A DNA stretch of 64,000 nt from the NCBI GenBank assembly GCA_002104905.1, contig MCFE01000342.1:1-64000 (forward strand). Reading direction: 5' to 3'. Shown piece after piece: positions 53,099 through 63,757 of this stretch (positions within the stretch are counted from its first letter, which is position 1; the number at the start of each line of letters is the position of its first letter). The position numbers were made by a program, and so were the translations under genes. This DNA is from Basidiobolus meristosporus CBS 931.73 (Eukaryota > Basidiobolomycota > Basidiobolomycetes > Basidiobolales > Basidiobolaceae). The notes under the pieces are model-generated. The model saw only the letters and a list, made by a program, of their open reading frames with translations, searched no databases and was not told where the DNA came from.

Positions 53099-54311
53099 GC
53101 ATTCTTGAGTATTATAGTCATGACCCTCTGGAACTTGCTGGTCAGTGTCTTTAGGCCAAAGGGAGCTCCCTGAAGCATCCATTGCATATTATTAAAAGTA
53201 AAGGCAGCCTTATGCTGATGATCAGGATGGATCTGGAATTGGTGATACGCATCCTTCCAGTCCAATTTGGTAAGTACTTTTGCACCTGATAGTGAGGAAA
53301 ATATATCCTGGATTCTTGGAATTTGAAATTTATCATCTTGGAGAAGCTTGTTCAGAGGTCTAGGGTCCAAACAGGGTCTCTTCAGAGTAAGATTTCCATC
53401 AGCATCTTTCTTAGGTGCAAGTGCAAAGGGCTGTTAAATGTTGTGTTGACAGGGGCTTGAGTGATAATTCCATTGTCAGCCCACTTTTGGACTATTTCAT
53501 CAACCAAGTGTTGACAAGAATGCGGAATTTGGTATTGCCTCCTCCATGTTGACTCACCAGGTGGGGCTTCTATTGTAACAATGGATTCTGGAGTAGTGCA
53601 GAAACAATTCCTGGGAATGGCTTGGTTTCTTTCTATGGCCAGCTGAATTTCCAATTTGATTGATTGAGAATACGCTTGAAAAGCTGGGGTTGACTCCTCT
53701 GCTTCCAGATGGGGAGAGTTAATCTGTGGAATGTGATTCATTCTGGGTGTCTGAGACTTTGTGATTCCAGGATATAAAACTGGTAGTCCACCTATGTGAA
53801 AGACAAGTTTGGTAAAGGTGTCTAGACCAATGACTACCTGAGGTCCATCTGGAATGTCAATAAATTCCATCTGATGGATTTTAGTTAATGAACCACAGTG
53901 TATGCTGATTGGGTTGGTGATACCAATTCTTGGGGCTGAGAGGTCCTCAGCCACAAGCATGATTTTTCCTGATTGCTTTTCCATTGCCAATCTGAGTTCT
54001 TTGACCATATTAGGTGATACAATAGAGTTGGATGATCCAGTATCCAGTAGTGCTAGATATGATTAGCCATTGAGTTTGAGTAGCACCTCTATAGCTTTTA
54101 GCTGCGCAATTGGTTGCTACTTTTCTTGAACAGTTGCAATTTTAGCCGGAATTTCAAAGAGGTTGTGATAATCTTGAACTGTAAGTTTTTCATATGCTTC
54201 CTCATACCCAGTCATATCATTAGTTGAATGATCAGCTAGAATCTGAGCAAATTTTGCCAATGGCGTAGAGTTCTTCTCAGGATAGGCAGGTGATCTATGT
54301 CCCATCTTTCT
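53099..54311 (-). pseudogene. Gypsy-B protease and RT N-terminal half
   Basis: On minus: a zinc-knuckle-like segment with GCRKMGHRSPAYPEK near 54300. Next is a retropepsin, LALLDTGSSNSIVSP (about 54040), and GPQVVIGLDTFTKLVF (about 53835). RT follows with QWADNG-like and FNSPLHLHLRK. 53370-53100 carries MDPRPLNKLLQDDKFQIPRI, KLDWKDAYHQFQIHP and QGAPFGL. The RT stops before its catalytic box at the solo LTR and resumes at 45260. A few stops are present. The Gag part is mostly missing, cut at about 54311 by Harbinger copy 2. Confidence 0.85.
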
Positions 54312-54329
54312 GCAACCTGTAGCTGAACA

Positions 54330-54653
54330 CACTGGGATATGGAAGTCTATTGGAGCTACTAAACCTAGTACTCCAAGCTTGCTCTAAGTCATTCATACCC
54401 TCTGCAAGGTGGTTCTCCATTGCTGTCAGCTGCAAATGAAGCTTCTAGGACTTTTGTTGCCATGGATGGTGGGATGAAGCCTTGTAGGGCAATAGTTCTT
54501 GTAATAGCAGAGAAGCTTAACAAGGGATCTCCTTGAGGAGATTGGGGTAGATGGACCACAGTACTTGGTATAGATCTCCTCTAGTGTCTGAACAGGAAAT
54601 CCAGTGGTAGTGATTTGATTAATGAGAACAGACAATTTAGATGAGTAAGTCAT
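54330..54653 (-). pseudogene. Harbinger transposase N-terminal fragment
   Basis: The frame from 54653 reads MTYSSKLSVLINQITTTGFP and GPSTPISSRRSLVKLLCYYK, then a frameshift. Homology continues to about 54330. The catalytic core is absent. Confidence 0.85.
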
Positions 54654-55104
54654 TTTGAATTGGAAAGGATTGGGCTGAGTTTCTTTGATTCAATTTAGCA
54701 CAATCAGCTTTATTTATTTAATTTTCCATGCATTATGATTGAATCTCCATCAATTGCCATGTTTCCCATCATTATGTTGCAAAAATCATCCTCAAACAAT
54801 GACTTAGTATTTTTATTGATGTTTTACTCACAGGTCTATAATCAAATAGGAAATCTGCAATTGATGTGATTTGATCCGTGTCAATGCAATCCAAGATGCA
54901 TCATGCATAATATATGGAAAATTCAACAATCACATTAGTTTTCATATATATTTCATAAAAGACCAGGTTGATGCCAATACACCACTGTATAAGTATTCAA
55001 ATCCATCACTATGGTCACTATACCAAGTCTCAACTCAGCTTTAGTTCAGCCCAGACAAAACCCATCCCCCAGCTCACAAGCACAGTCTGGACCGGAAAGG
55101 CAAT

Positions 55105-55800
55105 GTTGTATCCATTTGAGTTCTTGCCAAATGATTTTAGTATGGCCCAAACGTCTACAATGAGCATTCATACAGATATTTGGGCACTACACATTAATCT
55201 AGCGGAACTAGATACCTAGGAGAGTCAACAGAGATGAAAGAATCTGAGTAGAAAGCTGTGGCATGAGTTCTACATCAAGATGTCAGTGATGCATATAAGA
55301 AGATATATAATAGAACAAGTATTCAAGTCAAGAATGAGCTGAGAGTGAGGGGACTTGATGAGGAAGCCATGCAGGAACAATTTTGCGCGCAATTTGTACA
55401 GTATGGGCTGGACATGTCTGTTTGTGCCTTGACTTTGGGAACCTAAGAGATTTTGAATGAGTTTTTGCCTCAAATGACTTATGTATTATGTGATATATTA
55501 GTAGAACTAAGTGGCTTCTGCAAGCAATATACACAGCACTCATACAGGCAACAGTTGCAAAGTATTAGACGGAGGGTAAGTAAATACCTTGAGGAATCAA
55601 ATGGTGGCTTCAAGAGGAGGAATACAGACTGCAAGCAACATTCTCTAGATAGCACCAGCATGCCTTGCTTGATTCCTTACAATCCCTTGCAACTTCAGTG
55701 TGCCAGCGCATGTTAGTCCACACTATGCCAAGACCCTTCACAATAGCACCTTAAACACCCTGCATATGTATACATCATCTGTGGCACCAGTGCAGCCATT
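55105..55800 (+). pseudogene. Decayed Harbinger second gene
   Basis: Pieces FEFLPNDFSMAQ (55117) and MNEFLPQMTYVLCDILVELS (55453) match copy 1. They are separated by stops such as TAG at 55217-55219. Many CpG positions of copy 1 read TG or CA here. Confidence 0.8.
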
Positions 55801-56343
55801 GGATTTGATTTGCACCCAAACAAATGGTAGCATGATAGCATTGACACCTTGTCCAATCACTAGGATCAAGGATTTACTTGCTAAATGGGCAAAATGGGAT
55901 ATTTGATGGCAAATCAGGTAGCTTGTGTATTGGTCAAAGAGCCAATTGGGGGCTGAAGGCTCCAGGATACTTTTGGACCAATTAACCACTGAGATACCAT
56001 CCAATTGGAGTGATAGTAACCAAAATGGTAAGTATCAGTGTATTTTGTAGTGTGATAAGCATTTATTTCCATTTCCATTAAAGAAACATATCCAAATACC
56101 AGATTTTACCTACCATAATAGCGGTATCCAATTGCACATGTGATGTAAACATTACAAGTGGGCACAATTGTTTGTGCCAACCTCATTGTGTCAGATTGTG
56201 TCATAATGTGCAAGATTGTCCCACATGGTGCAAAATTGTCCAAGAGCAATTCTGCCTACTAGTAGCTACAATATTACACCCAATTGTTCTTAGAGACTGT
56301 GGATTATGCCACATCCCCTGGCATGGTACAATGGAACAAGTCT

Positions 56344-56627
56344 AATATATTCCTTCTCCCTGATGGATTCTAGCCCACTTATAGGTGCACTATAGCTCTT
56401 GTTTGGGTGAATTCTATATTAAATGGTGTAGAAATTGGCTCATGACTAAGAGAAATCTGGCATACCTTAGTAGTGCTTTGCAGATCAAAATTAGTTGCTT
56501 GTTGTACCTAACCCAACTTTGCATTATCAATTACCCACACACTGGGACTGCTTAGCTTCTTAATGCCATAGGCATAGGTGTCCCATGTGCACATCTGTCC
56601 TCAGTATTTTCAAACTCATCCTGGCTG
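56344..56627 (-). other. Probable 3' flank of the CACTA fragment
   Basis: Sequence left of the gypsy-A insertion that would be contiguous with 60941-61021. No clear coding region is seen. Confidence 0.35.
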
Positions 56628-56996
56628 TGTTACAAGTCTTGGTATAAGAGTTGTAGAGGAATAGGGAGTTTAGCTAGTATTGTATTTACTAAAACTTGAA
56701 CCAATTTTTATTGAGGTTCCAGCAGCTCCTTAAATACATTTTGCCAGATCAATTGCAGACTAATTGTATTTCCTAATGTAGGTTGTGGCTGATGACTCAT
56801 TTGATTGCATCAACATCACCCAATAAGATCCTACTTAATAAATCTATTTCTGTCTGATAAGGATCAGCTGATTCATTTGCTGACTAATGCTACTGACTTC
56901 ATAGATAATACTGATACACTGATAACCTAAACATATACTAATTGATTTTGACTAAATACTGATCTAACATAAACCTTCAAGCGGCAGATCATAACA
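56628..56996 (-). repeat. Gypsy-A 3' LTR
   Basis: On minus it begins TGTTATGATCTGCCGCTTG and ends GACTTGTAACA. Confidence 0.88.
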
Positions 56997-57006
56997 TTCT
57001 CCCCTA

Positions 57007-57790
57007 CTAAAGTTGAGAGGGTTCTCCTGAGTCTCTTTTCTTGTGATACCAATATCTTGATGGTTCAGTATTATCAGCAAGTCTTGCAAGCTTGAGTCTG
57101 TCCCTATGCACTAAGTCTTCCTGGATATTGCCTTGTTTGTCCACCAGTTGGTAAGTTGCAAATGGACATTCTCTGATGATCTTGAATGGACCTGTCCATT
57201 GTGGCTCAAACTTCTTCCAAGTGTTGTTTCTTGGCAATACAAAGTTCCCAACTGTCAATGCTTCTGGTGCTATAGTCTTATCAAATCTCTGCTTCATTTT
57301 TTCTGCACTTTGAGATACTTTGGTCCGTGCCTCTTGACGTCTTTGTTCCAGTTGCTGGTGACTACTTGGCTGACTAAGTTCATCTTCTAAGGCATCTGTA
57401 AGCTTGGGTTGTGTGAGATCTCCTGGAATCCTTGGTTCACATCCATACACTAAGTAAAATGGTAATTGCTGGGTGGTGTTGTGTACTCTGACTCTGCATG
57501 CAAAGAGTACTTGGTCTATATACTCATCCCATCTACTGACAACTCCATTTGCATACTTGGTCAGCATTTTTCCAAATAATCCATTAAACCGCTCAGTTAC
57601 TCCATTAGTTCTGGGATGAAATGCCAAGGTTTTCAAGTGTCTGATCTACTGCATTTCCAGGTAAGCCTCTAATGTCTTTGCCATGAGGTTTGCTCCTCTA
57701 TCAGATAAGATCTCCACAGGGCATCCAAACTTCATCAGGATCTCATGGTAAATGAAACTTGCAACTTTTTGTTCACTGGCTATTGGTACA
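57007..57790 (-). pseudogene. Gypsy-A integrase C-terminal half
   Basis: The frame 57636-57007 starts near the third catalytic motif, TNGVTERFNGLFGKML (Glu intact), and continues with QLPFYLVYGCEP. It ends with a GPFKIIRECPFATYQLVD segment and a C-terminal tail. The integrase core upstream (to 57790) is broken by stops. Confidence 0.85.
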
Positions 57791-57792
57791 GC

Positions 57793-58341
57793 TTAAGCAA
57801 CTGGCCATTTAGTGGCATGGTCAATTGCTACTAGGATCCAATGGTTGCATTTCCTGGTAGCTGGCAGTCTTCCAATAAAATCAATTTGCCATCTTTCAAA
57901 TGGTCTTACAGGCTCCAAGGGAAAGAGTTTGGCAATTCTCTGTGATTGTTCTGCTGAGTTCAGTTTCTTGGATTCAAAGGCAACAGGGTAGTCCTTCCCC
58001 TTGTGTTCTTGGCTCAGCACTCCACCAATTGCATAATCTGAAGCATCTGTGCACAGAGTGAACTCTTTTCTGAAGTCTGGTATTCTTAAGCTTGGCAGCT
58101 TAGCAAGCTCATTCTTGAGCGTCTGGAAGGCGGTCTCACAAGCTATGCCCCACTGGTAGGTATTGTCTTTCTTGAGGATATCAGTTAAAGGGGCTGCAAT
58201 ACTTGCAAGTGACTTGACAAATCTGCAACAATAGGAAACCATTCCAAGAAACGATCTGAGCTCTGATATGCTATGGGGCTGCTTCAACTTCTTGATTACT
58301 TCCACCTTCTTGGGGTCTAAGGTTACTCCTGTGCTAGTCAC
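57793..58341 (-). pseudogene. Gypsy-A RT tail / RNase H fused in frame to integrase core
   Basis: 182 codons read through from the RT thumb (SFLGMVSYCCRFVKSLASI) into RNase H (FTLCTDASDYAIGGVLSQEH, then FESKKLNSAEQ). The frame then jumps to integrase (RPFERWQIDFIGRLPATRKC). The plus-strand relative at 61769-63757 still has about 650 bp between these points. So this is an internal deletion that kept the frame. Confidence 0.85.
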
Positions 58342-58404
58342 TATGTGTCCCAGATATTCTACATGTTCCTTGAGGAATTCACACTTGGGTAGCTTGCCAT
58401 AAAG

Positions 58405-59025
58405 CTAGTTCTCTCTTAGCTTCTTCAAGACCTTTGCAATGTGCACTAAGTGATCCTCTTCTGTCTTGCTGTATATCAGTATATCATCTAGGTGGATTAT
58501 GACAAACTTGTCTAAGTACTCCTGGAGGACAGTCTGCATCAGGGTCATGAAAGTTGCAAGGGCATTGGTGAGACCAAACCACATGACTAAGTACTTGTAA
58601 TGTCCATATCTGGTCCTAAATGCTGTCTTAGGAATATCTTTTGGTTTCACCCTAATTTGGTTGTATCCTGACATGAGGTCAATCTTGCTGAAAATGGTGG
58701 CTCCATTAAGTTGGTCCAAAAGCTCATCTATCCAAGGTATGGGGTACTTATTCTTGACGGTAACTGAGTTCCGGGCTCTGTAGTCAATGCACATCCTAAG
58801 TGTTCCATCCTTCTTTTTCACAAAAAGCACTGGTACTCCCCAGGGTGACTTGCTGGGCCAGATGTATCCTTGCTCCAATAGCTGATCAATTTGTCTCTTC
58901 ATTTCCTCTAATTCCAATGGACTCATTCTGTAAGATGTCTTGCTCACTGGAGGGCTATCTCCTGTGTCAATGGCATGATCCACCTCTCTGACTGGTGGTA
59001 GGCTTACAAGCTCATCTGGAAACAC
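58405..59025 (-). pseudogene. Gypsy-A reverse transcriptase
   Basis: 207 open codons. [52 protein letters not shown] and the catalytic [10 protein letters not shown] box (Asp-Asp intact) are visible. The conserved FGLTNAP motif reads [11 protein letters not shown] stop after KKLREN (TAG at about 58406) separates it from the thumb region. Much of this domain looks intact compared with other copies. Confidence 0.88.
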
Positions 59026-59028
59026 GTC

Positions 59029-59820
59029 CTAATATTTCTTCAAGAGAGTCTGGACCTGCTGGGGTGCTGGGGTAGAGGAATCCTCCTGTAAAACCGCCAT
59101 GAGGAACATCTGAGTACCTTTTCTAGGTACTCTACAGAACTGGGTCTTGCTAAGTTCACTTGTCTCACACATACTGGAATTGACCAAGTTAAAATCCAGC
59201 CTGGCAGGTAATTGCTCATAGGACTTGTTGTCTTTTTGGATCTGCGTAGCATGGGTTCTCCAGTTGATTGATGGATTACAACAAAATAGCCAGGTTTTTC
59301 CATGTACAAGGTCAAACTTGCAGTTCCCAAATATATAAGCCTGTAGGTCTTCTTCATAGTCATTGATCTTCATTCTTACTGGCTGGGTAATACGGTTGAT
59401 TATGTGGGAGTTCCCATCAGCTGTGGAGACTGAAGTTGATTTGGTAGGTTCTGAGTTGATTCCAGCTTTCAAAGCATATTGCTCTGACATGTACTCATGC
59501 AATGCTCCTGAGTCAATCATGATCTTGGCAGGTACTCCATTGATTACTCCATTCAAGTACAATAACTTCCCTGAGTTTGAAGTCATTTGGGACAAGTACT
59601 CTTCCATCACATAAAAGGTGAGTTCTGAGTCTTCTTCAAGCTCATCTTCCACATTACTGTGTTCATGGGACTCAATATGGTTGAAGGTTCTTGTTGGCTG
59701 GTGTCCATTTCTTTTCTGAGGGCAGTACTTTGCAATATGTCCCTGCTGGTGGCAATTGAAGCAAAGTCCTCTCTTCTTGCATTCTTCTGCATAGCATCTA
59801 TTTCCGTTGGTACTGCTTCT
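59029..59820 (-). pseudogene. Gypsy-A zinc knuckle and protease
   Basis: A zinc knuckle CFNCHQQGHIAKYC is readable at about 59720-59765, in a frame different from Gag's last part. 59652-59029 is open, with a retropepsin site, KIMIDSGALHEYMS (DSG). Confidence 0.82.
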
Positions 59821-59950
59821 GATTATCTTCTTTCATAATGATTATAGCCTTTCTGATTAGTCACTGTAGGCTTAGCAACTCCAAACATAGCTGAATCATA
59901 GTCAATGGTAATCTTGATGGCTTCTTCAATAGTCTGAGGTCTTTGGTAAT

Positions 59951-60514
59951 TCACTTCCTTTGGGTTCTTTCTTTCAACCCATCAATAAAGTATTCAACTT
60001 GATCCAAAGGGTCCATTCTTTCAATTTGTCCAAGTAGATATCTGTACTCATAGATGTATTCTTGCACCATTCCTGTCTGTCTGAGTGTCTTTAACTTCCT
60101 TCTTAGTAGTGTTTGCTGGTGTGCAGGTTCAGAAGCATCCTGAATTTCCAACACAAACTCATCCCAGGTAGAGATTGTAGAGCATCCCATCATAGTAGCT
60201 GACCTGATCTTGTTGTGGTACCACTGTAAAGCTGCATCTGCCAGGTAAGAGGCTGCATAATGCAACTTGCTCTCTGGAGCAATTCCTTTAACTTTAAAAG
60301 CTTCTTCAATCTGAAAGTGCCAAGTTCCCAGGTTTTCATTGACTCTGCCATGGTACTGGTTGACCCTCACCCTAAAGTTGCTCTTGACAGGGCTTTGCTG
60401 GCTCTGAGCCATGGTAGTCATTCCTTGTTGCTGTTGGCTGAGGATCTGGAGTAATTGTTGCTGTTGGGCCAGGATTTGCTGCATGGCATTCTTCCATTCT
60501 TGATTGTCCAACAT
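59951..60514 (-). pseudogene. Gypsy-A Gag N-terminal region
   Basis: 187 open codons: a Gln-rich start (MLDNQEWKNAMQQILAQQQQ), then a Retrotrans_gag capsid-type domain (WHFQIEEAFKVKGI, ASYLADAALQWYHN, EFVLEIQDASEP). It runs to a stop at 59951, before the zinc knuckle. Confidence 0.85.
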
Positions 60515-60573
60515 CTTGAGGGTGGTTTCTTCTTTCTTCAGGAGGGAGGTTTCTGGTTATCGCTGCTACAAAT

Positions 60574-60940
60574 GTTACAAGTCTTGGTATAAGAGTTGTA
60601 GAGGAATAGGGAGTTTAGATAGTATTGTATTCACTAAAACTTGAACTGATTTTTATTGAGGTTCTAGCAGCTCCTTATATACATTTTGCCAGATCAATTG
60701 CTGACTGATTGTATTTCCTAATGTAGGTTGTGGCTGATGACTCATTTGATTGCATCAACATCACCCAATAAGATCCTACTTAATAAATCTATTTCTGTCT
60801 GATAAGGATCTGCTGATTCATTTGCTGACTAATGCCACTGATTTATAGATAATACTGATATACTGATAACCTCAACATATACTAATTGATTTTGACTAAG
60901 AACTGATCTAACTTAAACATTCAAGCGGCAAATTATAACA
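60574..60940 (-). repeat. Gypsy-A 5' LTR
   Basis: On minus it begins TGTTATAATTTGCCGCTTG and ends GACTTGTAACA, followed by TTTGTAGCAGCGATAACC as a possible primer site. Confidence 0.88.
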
Positions 60941-61021
60941 GCTGTGCTCTGTGTGCCAACTCATTACATCCATGAAAGACTTGAAAGTAATATTCATAAC
61001 GAGAATGGAATATGAGAGTAC

Positions 61022-61502
61022 CTATGACTTCATCTGTTTTCCCATCTCATCACACATCTGCTCCATAGGAAGCTCCCAAAAGGTGAAGCAAGGTCCAATA
61101 TTCTCAATGCACCAAGTAAGATGAAGTAGCAAATGGCTACAGTAGCAGATGAGATCTATGCATTCAGCTTTATGGCGGTAGTATAACCACTCCAATTCTG
61201 TCACAAACTCTTTGCACAAAACCTGTGGATACATCAAGTTGGCATTGGTGATCCACTTGTGAATAAATACTTCTAAAATTTCCACATATAACTCCTGTTG
61301 CTTCCAATATATTCTTGGTAGTAATGGCTTCCAAAGACCATTTGAATAAATGCACATCCAGTCCATTGGGTCCATGCACTTGCGTTGTTGCATATGCATA
61401 CAAATGCTGATTGGAGTCCTTGTGAAGTACTTAGAGTAACAGATATTTTGTAGTATCTTGCTAATTCTTTCAAGTCTCTCCAGTATCTCCAAGGGCTCAT
61501 TT
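61022..61502 (-). pseudogene. Probable C-terminal fragment of a Tnp2-type (CACTA) transposase
   Basis: A frame from 61510 reads RLERISKILQNICYSKYFTR near its start. HLLLHLTWCIENIGPCFTFW and ELPMEQMCDEMGK come near the end. The second part resembles the H-x-LLHL...GP...FPMER signature near the C-terminus of fungal Tnp2 transposases. The DDE core is absent. The gypsy-A element inserted just downstream, at 60940. Confidence 0.55.
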
Positions 61503-61768
61503 TGTTGCAATACTCTGAGGAGTATTGGAAGTGATGTGGAGAACTAGAGGACTTACATGTTATTCACTAGTAGATTTATTGATCAAAGTATGGTATTTAT
61601 ACTTTTGATAAAGTAGAGCAAACAAATTTGTAGAGTTTGTTAAGGAATGTCCCAAGAATATGTGTGCAAAGTTTTGGGGCTTTTGGACAACGCTAAGAAA
61701 TATCATAATCTGGGTACCTAATAATTTGTTAGCATGAAAGTTTAGGTGACAACTTAATAATTACAACA
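61503..61768 (-). repeat. Copia LTR, divergent subfamily, internally deleted
   Basis: Reverse complement matches 42310-42658 but lacks about 83 bp after catgctaac. Both ends (TGTTGTAATTA, ATTGCAACA) are present. No target duplication is seen. Confidence 0.82.
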
Positions 61769-63757
61769 ATATCTTGAATTGATGGGTTTTGAACCAACTC
61801 AATGGAGACACCATACTCAGTAATATTGACCTCAAACCAGGATATATCCAGATTATGATGAAACCAGCAGATATCCCCAATACAATGTCCAGGATCAGAT
61901 ATGGATATAATGAATACTTAGTTGTAAGTTTTGGCCTCACCAATGACATTCATGACCTTGATGCAAACAGTCTTCCAGGAGCACTTAGACAAGCTTGTTG
62001 TAATCTACTTAGATGTGATACTGATTTAAACCAAGACAGAAGAGGACCACTTGAGGCAGATTGATAAGGTCCACAAGAAGCTAACAGAGTGCAAACTATA
62101 CGGCAAGCTAGGAAAGTGTGAGCTCTTCAAGGAACACATTGAGTGTCTGGGACTGATAGTAACTAGTACAGGAGTGATCTTAGACCCAAAGAAAGTGGAA
62201 GTTATCAAGAATCCAAGGCAGCCCTACAGTAATTTGGAGCTCAGCTCATTTCTTGGAAAGGCTTACTATAGCTTGAGACTTGTCAAGTCCATTGCAAGTG
62301 TTACAGCCCTTTGACTGATATTCTCCAGAAAGACAACACCTTTAAGTGGGATATAGCCTATCAGTTTGCCTTTTAGATGCACAAGAATGAGCTGACCAAG
62401 CTGCCAAGCTAAAAATACCTGACTTCAGGAAAGAGTTTACCCTCTGCACAGATGCCTCAGATTATGTAATTGGTGGACAACTGGGCTAATAACATGAAGG
62501 AAAGGAATACCCAGCTGTTTTTGAATCCAAGAGGTTGAACTCTGCAGAACAAAACTATCCAGTGCTTGGGAAGGAGATGCTTGCCTTAATATAGGGCTTA
62601 AAGACATAGAGATGCTACATTAAGGGAGTCAAGTGCGCTGTGAAGACTGATCATACCTCACTCAAGTATTTATTTACTCAGAGGGTACTATCTCAAAGAA
62701 TGACAAGATGGAGTGAATATACTCAGCAATTAGGCCTGGAAATTGTCTACTGCCTTGGGAAAGATAATACATTGCTGACACCTTGTCAAGACTGGAGCAA
62801 GTTGCTCAACCCAACCAGGTGCATGAGACAGATTGGCCTAGCCAATTATCAAGGCACTTAGGTGACCATGTCATTCTTGATGAGCTGGATGAAAATATAT
62901 AGAAACTATCTTGGATGAAGCTAGCAAATTTGTAACACAGGATGAAACACTCCACTAAGTTGATGATGGAAGCCCTATTACCTATTGCCCCATATTGCTT
63001 GCCTGGATTAAATATACAATCTAAACAATGGATATGGACAACTTGGAATTGAAGGAATCTATAGCCCTATAAAAGCTAGAGCATAGTGGCCCCAAATGAA
63101 GCAAGATATTAAAGCTAGTGAAAACATGCCCAAGTTGCAAAATCCACCAAGGTTAACCACAAAGTAAGCTGAAATCTTTCACTTTGAGCTTCCAAGACCA
63201 TATGAGAGATGCATTATTGACTTGACTGGAACACTGCCAACTACTAGGAAATGCAATTGGTGAGCTCTAGTAGTAAGTGACCATGCTACCAAATTAGCAG
63301 TGGTCAGAGCTTTACCAGTTACCTGTGAACAAGAAGCTGCAAGCTTCATCTGCCATGAGATCCTGATAAATCTTGTATGCCCTGTGAAGATCCTGTCTGA
63401 TAGAGGAGCAAACTTTATGGCAAGAACATTTGAAGACTGCCTGTATATGCAGCAGATCCAAAATTTGAGAATTTTGACATATCACCCTCTAACCAATGGT
63501 GTCACTTAGAGGTTAAATGCACTGCTTGGAAAAATACTGACCAAGTATGCGAATGAAGCTGCAAATGGGTGGGTCAGTCATATCAGTCAAGTACTGTGTG
63601 CCTGCACAGTCAGGATGCACAACACTACCTAACAATTGCCATTTTACTTAGTGTATAGATGTGAGCCATGGACTCCAGGAGACCTCACACAGACAACATT
63701 CAACAACAACTTGAACAACAAACTCACTCAGCCTAGTAGATTCCAGCAATTGGAGCA
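61769..63757 (+). pseudogene. Gypsy-A family remnant (RT, RNase H, integrase), plus strand
   Basis: Starts inside RT with LNQLNGDTILSNIDLKPGY and continues through RT thumb and RNase H (KTDHTSLKYLFTQR, 62640). Integrase follows (63300-63509, with ILSDRGANFMARTF and HPLTNGVT). The frame is interrupted at many points. It shows the RNase H end and integrase zinc region that gypsy-A has lost. Truncated at 63757. Confidence 0.85.

Larger units (their letters stand above)
54312..56343. mobile_element. PIF/Harbinger copy 2, truncated and CpG-decayed
   Basis: Contains the N-terminal third of the transposase (minus), the divergent spacer, a broken second gene (plus) and the right terminus ending ggaacaagtct at 56343. 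The left end is lost at the gypsy-B junction. It lacks the nested LTR element at the equivalent site (about 55365). Confidence 0.88.
56628..60940 (-). mobile_element. Ty3/gypsy element with both LTRs (gypsy-A)
   Basis: LTRs 60574-60940 (5', 367 bp) and 56628-56996 (3', 369 bp) are clearly similar, with scattered differences. GCTG flanks both sides (56624-56627 and 60941-60944), a 4-bp target duplication. Gag, protease, RT, part of RNase H and integrase follow in order on minus. The total is only 4.3 kb because of an internal deletion. It lies within CACTA sequence. Confidence 0.9.
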
